A stretch of 64,000 nt of DNA, taken from NCBI GenBank assembly GCA_025765615.1, contig JAIVFJ010000159.1, forward strand, positions 62,001-126,000. Reading direction: 5' to 3'. Each line of letters starts with the position of its first letter. Position 1 is the first letter of the stretch. Below are positions 25,251 to 36,493 of this stretch, in pieces. Position numbers and translations under genes: made by a program. The DNA is from Zopfochytrium polystomum (taxonomy: Eukaryota; Chytridiomycota; Chytridiomycetes; Chytridiales; Chytridiaceae). Under the pieces are notes generated by a model, which was not told where the DNA came from, did no database searches, and saw only the letters and a program-made list of their open reading frames with translations.

Positions 25251-25487
25251 CAATTTACAGCTTGTTTGAGAAACAGTTGCTTGTAAATTGGTTTGGTTGT
25301 TTCCAAATCAGGAAGCTTGTTTGGGAAACAAGCCGCTTTTTTCCTTGTTTTTAGAAATCCAATGATTGGTGCAATCTCTGGTGAGCTCAGTTTTTATCTC
25401 ACTTTTAGAAATGCAGTGATTGGTGCAATCCCTGATTCCTAAATGCCTGTTGCATTGCTCAGATTGCACAGCACAGCCGGAAAGCTG

Positions 25488-25590
25488 GAATTCCAGATCA
25501 GGAAGCGGAATTCCGGTGCAGAGAGAGGAATTCCAGATCAGGAAGCGGAATTCCGATGCAAAAGGGCGGAATTCCGGTGCAGAGAGCGGA
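25488..25590. repeat. 20-bp GGAATTCC repeat in copia B2 leader
   Basis: Six units of about 20 bp are centred on the palindrome GGAATTCC (two variants, GCGGAATTCCGGTGCAGAGA and GGAATTCCAGATCAGGAAGC). B1 has seven at 32351-32480, one with a 1-bp loss. Confidence 0.85.
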
Positions 25591-25682
25591 ATTCCGGAGC
25601 CTGGGGCAGTGGTACACTGCTTCTGCATGCTTGCTGTGCTGTGTTACATGTGCAGAGTGCGTAGTTTGCGCGTTTTTGTGCA

Positions 25683-25904
25683 TGTTCTAATTGCATTGTT
25701 CCTACCGGTAGGATGAACAAAGCTAGAACAACAGCCGCCTTTGCCTATCTCTTTTTATTGAGAACAGATTAGCCCTTCCGAGCGCCCCATTCAAGTATTG
25801 AATCTACTGAGCCCTTCAAACACCCCATCCAATGTGATTGGATGGAGTTCTAAAAGGGATCATCAGTAACGGGCGTAGTGTACCCCGTGGGTCGAATCTC
25901 AACA
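25683..25904 (-). repeat. Copia B LTR shared by B1 (3') and B2 (5')
   Basis: The LTR is 222 bp, bounded by TGTT...AACA on either strand. On the minus strand it starts TGTTGAGATTCGACC, right after a purine tract (GCGGGGGTG). It contains AATAAAA, a likely polyadenylation signal. It differs from 32565-32786 at one position that I can see. Confidence 0.9.
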
Positions 25905-25979
25905 CACCCCCGCAATAGAAAGAGAGGGGGCAACTGTTTCTCCTGGAGTACATGGCTGTCCAACAATGCCAGCCAAGCA

Positions 25980-26046
25980 GTGGGACTCGAACCCACCCAT
26001 GCACCCCCCTACACTTGTGAAAACCTGCATGAACCCACAAGTGTAG
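25980..26046 (-). other. tRNA T-arm-like hairpin and 11-bp stem-loop in copia B 3' segment
   Basis: Between the RNase H stop and the purine tract, the minus strand has GTGGG-TTCGAGT-CCCAC (25996-25980), a perfect T-arm. Next to it is a perfect 11-bp inverted repeat, CTACACTTGTG / CACAAGTGTAG (26009-26019 and 26036-26046), with a 16-nt loop. Confidence 0.7.
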
Positions 26047-26068
26047 CTGGAGAAGCCAGAGAGAGCCT

Positions 26069-29000
26069 TTAGACTAAGCGTTGTGCTGATTTGAGCGTGG
26101 GCACCACGCTTACACCTTGGAGGTCGGCGAGACTGCAAATTCCCATCAGTGATGCAAGCTTTGCATGTTGAGCTGCAGGAAGAGCTTTGGTGAGAAGGTC
26201 GGCAATCATCATGTCCGTTGGGCAATGAATGAGTTGAACCTCCTTTTTCTCCAAGTGGTCCCGTATGAAATGCAACCTCACGTCAAAGTGTTTGACCCGA
26301 CCATGGTGTATTGGATTCATAGCAATAGCTATGGTTGAACGATTGTCCTCAAAAACAGTAGTGGGCTTATTTAAATCCATACCCAGCTCCTGGAAGAGCA
26401 TTCGTAGCCAGATTGCCTCTTTGATGGCCTCAGTAAGGGAGAAGTATTCTGCCTCAGTCGAGGACAAAGCAACAACTGATTGTTTCTTGCTGTACATGTA
26501 ATAGCACCCCCGCAAAGCATGAACACATGCCCTGACCTCGACTTGCGTCCATCCTCTTCAGCATAGCTGGCATCAGCGTAGCCATGTGGTTCATCCCACT
26601 CTGGGTAAGAAATACCCGCAGCTTTCTCTACCTCTGGGAGCGTTGCATTGGTGATGCATGTCATCTGGGAGTCCCCCTTCTGGTAGAAAAGTCCATGATC
26701 CCAGGTAGCGCGGACATATCGCAGCAATCTGTCAAGCGCAAGGGAATCTGAATGGGTTGGAGCAGACTGGTATTGTGCAAGTGTATTCACAGCATATGCA
26801 ATGTCAGGGCGCGTCAAGTTTGCAAGGTAAGCAAGTTGCATGAGTGTGCTTCGGAAGTATTCCGACTCTTTTTGTGGAAGTTTTCCAGAGTCCACATCGT
26901 GTATCCATGTCGTGGACATGGGAGTTGCTTTGATTTTGACAGGTAAGCCTTCATCGTCACACCAGTAGTTTGCTTCCTCCAAGACATGCTGTGTGTAGTT
27001 TTTCTGTCCAATAAAGATTCCATCTTTGATTTTCTCAACTTGGATGCCAACAGCAACTTTTGGGTTGAGGTCCTCGCGGATTTTGAACTTTGATTTGATC
27101 AGAGAAAGAATTTTGGCAATTTCTTCTTCAGTGTGACTGAAGATGAGGATGTCATCTACGTATAGAGTGATGATGGTCTTGACCTTTCCATCAGGGTGCC
27201 TTTGCACAAAGACACAGTGGTCAGTCTTCAATTGCGTAAATCCAATTTCTACTAGGAAGTCGCGGATTGTTTTGTACCACTGTCGACCAGACTGGTGCAG
27301 TCTGTACAGACTCTTCCTGAGTAAACAGACAAGAAGTATCCCGTCTGCACCACGTATCTCAAAGCCTTCTGGTTGTTCCATGAAGTTTTCAATGTCCAGT
27401 TTGGCGTTCAAGTATGCGGTTTCGACATCAAGGCCTGCAAGTATGAGGTCAAACAGCAACGAGATAGCAAGGATTGCCCTTATGGAGGAGCTGCGGACGA
27501 CAGGGGAGAAGGTCTCATTGTAGTCCTGACCAAAGATCTGAGTGTAACCCCGGCCGACAAGGCGAGCCTTGAAGCGTTCAAGGTACCCTTCACTGTCAAA
27601 CTTGTAGGCAAAAACCCATTTGGGCTTGAGTATCTTACGCCCTTTAGGTCGAGCCACTAAGTCCCAGACATGCTTTGATGTGATCGAATTGATCTCTGAG
27701 AGTTGAGCTGCCTTCCAATACTTTGCAAAAGGAGAACGCATGGCCTCTTTATGCGAAGCAGGGAGTGGCGGTAAGTCCCGCTGGTGGATCCTTTCTGTTG
27801 GATATGCTGTGACTTCCTCCGGCTCAAGCACAGTGTACGCTTTGAGCGTTTGGTAGAGTTCACGAAATTGTCCCTGTGCTATTCGTAGTTTACGAATTCT
27901 TGCAGTTAAAGCACGGAGTGTTTTCCGACTGTAAGTGGAAGGACTTGTGGCAATTGATGGTTTTGTTCGTAGTTTACAAAGGTTTGCCTTCAATGCCAGG
28001 TAGTCGCGTAAACCTGATGGCTCTCGTGGTATGATTGGGGGATTTGTTGCCTCCCCTGTTGACTCCGGCAAAGCTAGAATGTCAGGGGAAGTTGAGCGCT
28101 CCCTAGGAGGGATTTCCTGTTCATCAGGTATTGACTCTGGTTCAGAATCAGAAGCGTCGTATAGCATACCCGGCTGTAGATCTCCCCCCTGTGATTCTGC
28201 AGGTGGTACATCGTCTTCTTGTGAGTCAGACAGAGCGTCAGGATGTGCCACATCTGGATCAGTGGACATAGCGGGGGTATGCAACGAGGAGGAAAGATAT
28301 TGGAAATCCTGAGCTGTGGGTTGGACTGGTCCCCATTCCTTCAAGCGGGAGTCATGAAGGAACTGTCTCCAGTTCCGCACAATGCCAGGAAAAACATTTT
28401 CATGAAAGGAGACATGGAAGTGTTCCGATATTCTCTGAGTTTTCAAGTCGTAGACTACTGGAAGAGTGTTTCCTTTATACCCTAAGAATATGCCTGGCGC
28501 CCCTTTGTCAGGATGTTTAAGTGTTCGCTTTTCCTTTGGGATACGGTGGATAACCAAACAGCCAAAGGTGCGGATGTGATCAACATTTGGCTTTTCACCG
28601 TACCAAGCTTCATAAGGTGTTTTCTTAGTGTAAGAGTGGTAAACCCTGTTCTTGATGTATGCTGCGTAGCGGACTGCATACACAAAGAAAGAGTGGGGCA
28701 ATCGTGACTCTAAGAGCATGCAGTGTGCCATGTCTTTGAGAGTGTTGACCTGACGTTCTACCAGCCCATTGAATTCCTTGGTGAATGCAGGACTAGGTTC
28801 TAAAACAATAGGAGGGTGCCGAGTATTGGCCCAAGTTTTGAATTCTCCATCTTTGAAGATTTCCCCCCTGTCACAGCGCACAGATGTGATATGTTTGCCA
28901 TGTTGTTGTTCAAACCTTTCGATTGTAGACCGGAATCTTGTGGGCGCGTCGGACAAAGAGTTGAGGAACTCAATGTCAAGCCAACGGGTTGACTCTTCCA

Positions 29001-30572
29001 CAACCAGTTGCCAATGTTTTTCACCATGGTGTCCACGTGCGGGCAGTGGGACAGCATCAGTGTGTAAACGACCAAGCAGTGTGGTGTTTGGTCTGGAAGT
29101 GGAGTGGATAGGCGAAGCTTTCAATTTCCCAACATCACATGTCACGCAGGGAATGTCATGAATGAGGAAAAATGAATGACCAACTTTATTCAGATTTGAC
29201 CAAGTACGCTTCAAAGAAGATAAAGACAGGTGCCCAAATTTCTTGTGAAGAGCTCGGACTGCTTCAATGTTCTGAGGGTTTGGTAAAGGGTCTGGGTCAG
29301 TTTGACTTAAAGTTGGGGTTGCAGTTTGCAAAGGAGCAGTTTGCTGTTGCGACTCACCTGGGGCGTCCCCCGAAGGAGTCGGCGCGTCCCTTCCAAGTTC
29401 TGCCCTGTCGAGACCAGTATGTCCCGTCAGAAGAGAAGGGTCCACAACATAAACATTCCCTGTGTCCCTGTGAGCAATGGTAAAGTCTGAACCATGTACC
29501 CGAGGATGCAATAGGGCTGTGTCTGCTGTGAAAGTCACGTTGTGACCTGTCTGCCGCACGATTTGCTGAACTGAGAGTAGAGTGTCCTGAGAACTCTGGC
29601 ACATAGAGCGAGTTCCTCATGATGAGAGCTCTTCCGTTAACGAACAGGGTGAAGTCGCCCACTCCAGTGGCAGTTGTAAAGCCGTCAGCTGTTTTGATCT
29701 GCTGGGAGGTGGGCCGCAAGTTTGTGAAGTGCTCTTCACAAGGCGACATTGTCCTGGAAGCCCCAGAGTCAAGGATGACCTGGTGTGGGTTGCCGCCAGC
29801 AAGTCTTGCCATCAGCGCAGTCTCATAGATGCGGCGGTAGGTGACGTTGCGGTAGAGGAAACGTCCAGATTCGTACATCACTTTGTAGCCGACGTTTGAG
29901 ACAATGTTGTCAGTGATCCAGTCTGGATCCATTCTGCCGTCAAGAAGTGTAACTGTGAGTTCCACTTCAAATTCCTCCTCCACCTCAACAGGCCTGGCAT
30001 GTTCCAATTTCAAACTCCCGTGCCGCAAGTGCCCTTTCTACTGAAAGGAAGTCGTCTAGAGCTGATGTGTCTGCAAGGCGCGCAGCACCCTCAGTACTGA
30101 ACTCCAACATTTCGACGTCTTCTGCTTCAGTAGGCGGTGGTGGAGTATCCATCCTGTAGCATTTGTGGGGAGGAGAATCCTCAGAGGCTGCGCAAGAGGC
30201 TTGGTGGTGTTCTTTAGCAGCCACCTCACGTGCAATCTTGGCAGTCTCAGTAGCTTTCTTGGAATCAGCTGGCGTGGCCTTGGCTTCTTTGGCGTGTGCA
30301 GGCTGCTTGCCCTTGGCCTTCTTTGCAGGGCGAGCTGGCTCTGACTTCCCGTGAGGGAACTTGAGGCATTCCTCGCGAGAGTGTGAGACCCAGATTCCAT
30401 GAAGGTCACAAGTAGGCTTGCCGTTGAGTGCCTCACCGATCTTGCGCTTCTTGGTTGCCACTGAGGTCTTTGCTGAAGCAGCTGTTTCCATCTCAGAAGT
30501 GCCATGGTGAGTAGAGTGTCTGCTGTTCTTCTCTTTGCTTTGCTGGTACAGCGTGTGGCAGTTTGTCAACTC
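26069..30572 (-). pseudogene. Copia B1 pol: Gag tail, protease, integrase, RT, RNase H
   Basis: The first block has a Gag-type zinc-like motif CDLHGIWVSHSREEC and a Lys/Ala-rich tail. Protease shows VILDSGASRTMSP. Integrase has FGHLSL ... CVTCDVG, then LHTDAVP, VRCDRGEIF and KEFNGLVERQ. RT has WVFAYKFDSEGY, DVETAYLNAKL and LYVDDILIF, with catalytic Asp residues kept. RNase H has HGYADASYAE, SSTEAEYFSLTE and DLLTKALP. Single-base shifts occur near 29990 and 29587, where B2 reads through, and near 26500 in a G5 run. Confidence 0.88.
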
Positions 30573-31330
30573 CTTTGACGAGATCGCTGGTGTTGGCGTA
30601 GCCTGACAGCCCCTTGAGAAGATTTTGACGAACGCCAGAGAAGATTTCATGTCCAGGCAGCGTTTCCCTTGCTTTGTGGATGATGGCAGAACGCAGGATG
30701 TTTGTCACACCCCTGCAAGTGGTGGCAGTACATTTGAAATGCTTTGGCCAATCCGTGACCAGTGTGGTCAGAGTGGTGTACCACTCCTGGACTGCCGGAC
30801 CAGAGTCTCTGGGTTTTGCCAAACGACTGTAAGTCGCAAGCCACTTGTCCTGCTGTGAACCAGTGTGGTCCTGCAGGGCGTACTTGTCATTGAGCCACTT
30901 GTACCGGTCAGCGCAGTTGGTGATGTTTGCCGCATTCATGGAGCGCACATCCTCAATGCGCGAGCAGGAGTCGAGGGTAGCAACCTGCCTTGTCGTGTTG
31001 GGCCTCAAGCTCCCTGTAGGTCTTGTGTTCTTGGCGTATACCAGTGTGGTACTTGTCAAGGGCAGCGTGGTGCAGACGGTACATCTCACTGTACGCAGCC
31101 TTGGCCTCCGCTGTTGCAGAGGATTCAGGGGGAGAACCAATACTGGGAGGAGCAGCGCCGATGCCGACCTTGGTGCAGTGCTCGTTGAACGTACCGAAGT
31201 AATCAGGCTTGAGGAAGCTGGCAACAAGATTGTATGCCATGACCGGCTTGATGACTTCTTCCACATGCAGTTCCCAAGCCTGGTAGCCGTAAGAAGAGAA
31301 GCGGACAGCCTTGGGGGTTGAAGAAGACAT
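30493..31330 (-). pseudogene. Copia B1 Gag, frameshifted
   Basis: The start ATG opens MSSSTPKAVRFSSYGYQAW. The first frame continues to about 30990; a one-base shift there moves to the frame with DRYKWLNDKYALQDH and GHEIFSGVRQNLLKGL. A second shift near 30575 leads into the Gag tail with the zinc-like motif. The word order (helical capsid-like, Trp-rich) is typical of copia Gag. This part is deleted in B2. Confidence 0.7.
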
Positions 31331-31887
31331 GCTAGGTAGCGGCTTGGTGGACCAGTGGACTTGTTTAGAGCGGTAGCCCTTTTCTTGTAGAGAGCCAAGA
31401 GCCCTTTGTTGCCTTAAAGTAGCTGGTGAGCCGGTGCTCACAGACAGGTTGGTCTTGTTTAGAGTCAGAAACCCTTTTCTTGTAAGAGCAGCAGGGCCCT
31501 GTTCGAGCGTACAAGTGTGGCCGACGGCTTGTAGGTAGCTTTGTGATGAAATCCCACCCAGGACTGGAGGGACTTGGTGTGTGTGGGGATGAAGAGAGAG
31601 AGAGAGAGAGAGAGAGCAGTGATGATGGAAAAGGGAGAGGAGTGAGAGGATAGAGAGAGGAGAGAGGAGTGAGTGGGCAGAGATGGAAGAGAGAGCAAAT
31701 GGAGGAAGAGAGATTGGCTTGTTTTTGCACTGGATTCTGTCAAAGCAGCAAGGAGGGGGTTGGATTCCTTTTTTTGATCTCTGTGAGAGGTTGCTGCTTT
31801 TATACTCCTGCAGGTTGGAGCCATCAGAAAACAGAGGGAGCAGTGGGCTGCACAGAGCAGGCCACAGAAATGAGATAAAACAGGCTG

Positions 31888-32110
31888 AGCACAAATCCCC
31901 AGCCTGGGCTAAGTACCCATTCAGGGCTGAGTACCACCCAGTGCTGGGCATCACTCAGGGCTGGATACCAGCCAGGGCTAAGTACCAGCCTGGGCTGAGC
32001 ACCACCCAGGGCTGAGTACCAGCCTGGGCTGTGCACCACCCAGGGCTAAGTACCAGCCAGGGCTGAGTACCACCTTGGGCTGAGCACTTTGTCTGGGCTG
32101 AGTACCACCA
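31888..32110. repeat. 17-bp minisatellite in copia B1 leader
   Basis: About 12-13 units of the GGGCTGAGTACCA type, nearly the same as in B2. A (GA)n run lies further downstream in the leader, at 31588-31616. Confidence 0.85.
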
Positions 32111-32564
32111 GGAACCAATTTACAGCTTGTTTGAGAAACAGTTGCTTGTAAATTGGTTTGGTTGTTTCCAAATCAGGAAGCTTGTTTGGGAAACAAGCCG
32201 CTTTTTCCTTGTTTTTAGAAATCCAATGATTGGTGCAATCTCTGGTGAGCTCAGTTTTTATCTCACTTTTAGAAATGCAGTGATTGGTGCAATCACTGAT
32301 TCCTAAATGCCTGTTGCATTGCTCAGATTGCACAGCACAGCAGGAAAGCTGGAATTCCAGATCAGGAAGCGGAATTCCGGTGCAGAGAGAGGAATTCCAG
32401 ATCAGGAAGCGGAATCCGATGCAGAGCGCGGAATTCCGATGCAAAGGGCGGAATTCCGGTGCAGAGAGCGGAATTCCGGAGCCTGGGGCAGTGGTACACT
32501 GCTTCTGCATGCTTGCTGTGCTGTGTTACATGTGCAGAGTGCGTAGTTTGCGCGTTTTTGTGCA

Positions 32565-32786
32565 TGTTCTAATTGCATTGTTCCTACCGGTAGGATGAAC
32601 AAAGCTAGAACAACAGCCGCCTTTGCCTATCTCTTTTTATTGAGAACAGATTAGCCCTTCCGAGCGCCCCATTCAAGTATTGAATCTACTGAGCCCTTCA
32701 AACACCCCATCCAATGTGATTGGATGGAGTTCTCAAAGGGATCATCAGTAACGGGCGTAGTGTACCCCGTGGGTCGAATCTCAACA
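32565..32786 (-). repeat. 5' LTR of copia B1
   Basis: 222 bp with TGTT...AACA ends. It differs at one visible position from the 3' LTR (a C/A change in the word TTCTCAAAGGG / TTCTAAAAGGG). Confidence 0.9.
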
Positions 32787-33007
32787 GTTCTAATTGCATT
32801 GTTCCTACCGGTAGGATGAACAAAGCTAGAGCAACAGCCGCCTTTGCCTATCTCTTTTTATTGAGAACAGATTAGCCCTTCTGAGCGCCCCATTCAAGTA
32901 TTGAATCTACTGAGCCCGTCAAACACCCCATCCAATGTGATTGGATGGAGTACTCAAAGGGACCATTAGTAATGGGCGTTGTGTACCCTGTGGGTCGAAT
33001 CTCAACA
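32787..33007 (-). repeat. Second, older copia B LTR abutting the 5' LTR
   Basis: A 221-bp copy of the same LTR lies directly against the B1 5' LTR, lacking only the outer T at the junction. It carries about eight or nine substitutions relative to the B1 LTRs. It separates B1 from the copia C sequence that begins at 33008. Confidence 0.85.
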
Positions 33008-33295
33008 GGCTTCCTTGAAGGAACGTGGCACTGGTGGGGTGTGAATTGGTTCTTTAGGAAGCGCTTTTGGGGAGTGTGGTTCTGGTTTGGCTGATGCAAG
33101 GTAGAGTCGCAAGAGATGGCAAGTGATTGTTCAATTTGCAAGTGGTTTGCAAAGTCCAGTTGGTGCATCTTTGATGTTGACAATGACAGATGGTGGAAGT
33201 GGGGATTCAATGACAGGTTCTGGTTCAGTGTTGATGGATGCTGCTATGCAGTCTGCCGATGGAGCTAGGGTCTCTTCAGGTTCGTCTTCATCTTC

Positions 33296-34742
33296 GCCTA
33301 GGACGACAGTGAATGTGTCACACGATAGTTGTCATCGTCATTATCGTCTTCCATATCTTGGGGAAGAGTTGGAGGTTGATCTGAGGTGTTTGTTGATGAT
33401 GATGGCGGCTGGCCCCCCTGGAGTCTGGTACAGTTGCTGGCGAGTATGAGAGGAGGGAGCACCATCAGGAGGAGAGTTGGATAATCGACGGTGAGAGTCA
33501 AGTGGTGGCTTGACAAAGAAGGAGAGTTGTCAGTTTCAGGAAAATCTGTAAAATCATGAGAGAGAGAAGTTAAGAAATCAGAATTAAGAGATTGAAGCTT
33601 AGCTTCGCTGCGGACAAGGCCAGGAAAGACATGCTCATGCAAGTTATAGTGGCATGTCCGAAGAATGGTCTGTGCAGTAAGGTTGTAGCTGAGGGCAATA
33701 GACTCGCTGTCTGTATTGAAACCCAATAAGAGTCCAAGTGAGGCCCAAAGAGAGAACTTGATCTTGTGTGAGTTTGCAGGTTCTGTGTACTCATTGTTGA
33801 GTGTGACGATGAGGCAGCCAAAAATTCCAAGGTGGCGTAGGTTGGGTTTTCAGCCTTGGTAATATTCAAATGGAATTCGACCAGTGCAAGTGTGTTGCAC
33901 ACAATTGCGTAGGACCAGAAGAACCGTGGAAGCTGGGCTTCAATCAGGAGACAGGAAGCAATGTGGGTGATGACCTTGATGGCACTTTCTGCAACACAAT
34001 CAACCTCCTTGACATAAGGGACAGAAGGCTGGAAGACGATGGGAGGTTGGTGGTTGGTACGGTAGGCCTCAAATTGTTGAGTGTTGTCTGCCTGTACAAA
34101 TAGAGTTCGACGAGTGGGGAAGAGTTGCTCTTCAAAATCAATGCAATCAATTATCCATTGAGTGACAGTGTTGACCCAAGTATAGCCTGTGGAGTAGTCG
34201 ACAATAACTTCAAAGTAGTTGGAACCATCAAGAGAACGTGTACTGATCTTTCCAGTTTGTTTGGTACACAGCATCTGCAGCAGGGCAAAATCAAAGCAAG
34301 GTTTGGCCATGAGTTGTTGGTGGTGGAGCAGGAGCACCGTCGACATCACCAGACTTGAGAGTGTCGCGTACTTGCTCTCAGTGGATGTGGTCAAAACGTC
34401 AGTGCCATAGGTCGTGTGCAGTTGCTGGTGATGCGTAGGCAATGGGCTCAACTGAAATTTTCCTCTTCTCAGCTGGTTGCTGGGCTGGAATGAGATAGTA
34501 AAGGCCGTCACATTGTTCACCAATCTTGACGCCGTGTTGTTATGCAAGTGTAGCAAGATCAAGAAGAAAAACAGAATTTTGAGTGAATAGCATCTCAGCA
34601 GTTGGATCTTGGAGGACATGCGACACAGAGAGGAGCGGTTCCTTGAGTGATGGGACATGAAGCACATTGCGGAGCACCACATCAAAACCAGGAAATGTGA
34701 GAATGACAGATCCAATTCCTTCGATGCGGCATTCATGGTCAT
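33296..34742 (-). pseudogene. Copia C integrase and linker, degenerate
   Basis: Words fitting a copia integrase are YFEVIVDYSTGYTWV, RTLFVQADNTQQF, VPYVKEVDCVAESAIK and EAQLPRFFWSYA. Expected HHCC and DDE residues are partly lost. The post-integrase phrase HEHVFPGLVR parallels FHENVFPG of copia B. Frames shift near 33600. Confidence 0.6.
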
Positions 34743-36493
34743 CTGCTAGGCGGGCATGGTGTTCGGTTCAATTTGTTAGTACTCAGTGAATGCTCCTGTT
34801 GTGGGATCATTGTGGGTACAGCTCCAGAATCGATCATGTATGGAAGAGAGGCTATGCCTGTCTGTGTTGCGCTCACTGTTGCAGTGTTCACAAAGAAGTA
34901 GAAGCGAGAGGGACCGTTTATTTGAGAAGAAGAAGAAACAGAGGGCCCTCCTGTAGCAGGTTGAGGGTGAAATCCAGAGAAAGGAACAAGAGTTGCTTGC
35001 AGTACAGCCACAGTTGCTGAGGCTGAAGCATGGTTTGGTTGAGCTGGTGTGAAGTGCTGCACTTGGAGCCTGGTGGAGATGGCATCGGCTCGGCGCTTGT
35101 GCAGGCAGTGCTCAGACTTGTGCGTGTGTGTGTTGGTGGCCAAGTTTGGAATCTCCGCACAGAACTCGCACCCAGTGCCTTCAACTCTTCCAAGACGTCG
35201 ATGGATTGAGGTAGGCTTTGGCCCCACCCTAAGGGTGACTCCTGGCTTGCAGCAGTCACGACAGTCCCTTTCCATGTGGTGAACGTATGCCTTGTGGTAA
35301 CCACACCAGTAGCATGGTCTGTCCCCACGAGGAGGGGAGCGAGAGTGTTTTTGGTTGTTGTGGATGTTGCGACCCCTGTTGTCATTGTTCCTGTCGTTGC
35401 TTCCTCGGCGATTGTTTCGTTCTGCTCGCTCAAGGTCATTGTAACCTCCTTGGATGTGGTCACTTCCGTGGCGTCTATCTTCGCACTCGTCATGGTTGTC
35501 ACAGTGGTTGTTGCCCACTTGACACCAGTTGCAGTTGTTGCAGTGGTTCCTGTGGTCTTCCTCTTCATCTGCCTCAAGGGCAGTCAAGACAGCAGTAAGC
35601 TCATCCATGATATTCTGTAGATCGTTGAAGTGGGTGTCATTTCATTGTTTCGAAGTGCTGCCACAAATGGTCCAAAACTACTATGAGCTGAGCTGTGTGT
35701 CAGGTCTGTGCGCAGTTTGTGCACAAACTCATCAAGTCAGTTTTGGCCATGACCTTGGATGAATAGTCACTGAAGTCGCTGAAGTCACTCAATCTCGCAC
35801 ACATAAGAATTCAGATCTTGGTAACGCAAGGGGCTTTGAGTGTCTGTGCGTAGCTGCAGCCCTGACCATCCGTTTTCAAAATCATCAATCGAGCTGGATG
35901 GGCAGGCATTGTTGAATGTTCGGCGAATGGCAGCCACACAGTCTCAATAGAGGTGAATGTTGCGGCAGAGTTCAAACAAGTGCGAGGTCTCTGGAAGCCT
36001 AATCATCAAATCTGACTGAGCTGTTTTGTTCTCCTTGATGAAGGTGGCATGCATCTTCAGCACAGCATTCATGAACTCTGATGAAGTCATGATGTGATGC
36101 TGAATCCGGTACTTGACAGTTGCTTCAACAGCCACAACTGGTCCAGCATTAGCTTACTCAGCGACAGTTGGTACATAGAGATAGGTTGGTGAGAGTGTTT
36201 CACCAGCCTTTGGCTCTGGTGTGCTGTGCCCACCATTTCGACAGTGCAACCAGAAGCGCCATCCGTCCCACTGATCCTTGGGTAGGTAGGTGTGTGACGA
36301 AAGTATGGTTGGCCTCCTTGTTGCAGAAAGGTCTCTCAACAGGGAATAGGTTTGTCCCTGTTAGGTCCTGAATTCCCTTTTCACCAATAACCTTGATCTG
36401 AAGGTTGCTAATAAAGTCATTGAATTCTGTCAGCGTCTTGCCAGTGAACATGCCAACAAAACAGTTTAGGTTGGACGACATTGCGTTGCGCAT
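34739..36493 (-). pseudogene. Copia C Gag and protease, degenerate
   Basis: The 36493-36200 frame resembles a Gag N-terminal region. The 35608-34739 frame has an Asn/Arg/Asp-rich stretch, a Cys/His cluster (CYWCGYHKAYVHHMERDC) and the protease word YMIDSGAVPTM. The frame between them is broken. Confidence 0.6.

Larger units (their letters stand above)
22898..25904 (-). mobile_element. Copia family B, defective copy B2
   Basis: B2 extends from its 5' LTR (25904-25683, shared with B1 as B1's 3' LTR) through the repeat-rich leader to an RT fragment cut off by element A. The leader carries a tandem duplication of about 120 bp (24558-24679 and 24680-24800) that B1 lacks. It is probably non-autonomous. 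Confidence 0.8.
25683..32786 (-). mobile_element. Ty1/copia retrotransposon B1, full length with two LTRs
   Basis: On the minus strand: 5' LTR (32786-32565), a 1.2 kb leader with three tandem arrays, gag, protease, integrase, RT, RNase H, a structured 3' segment, purine tract and 3' LTR (25904-25683). The two LTRs are almost identical, so insertion looks recent. The coding region has about five single-base frameshifts. B1 and B2 are in tandem and share the LTR between them. Confidence 0.9.

Noticed and set aside
25015..25600. Possible CRISPR-like array in the copia B leader
   Set aside because: 17- and 20-bp units are contiguous with no unique spacers, and the genome is eukaryotic.
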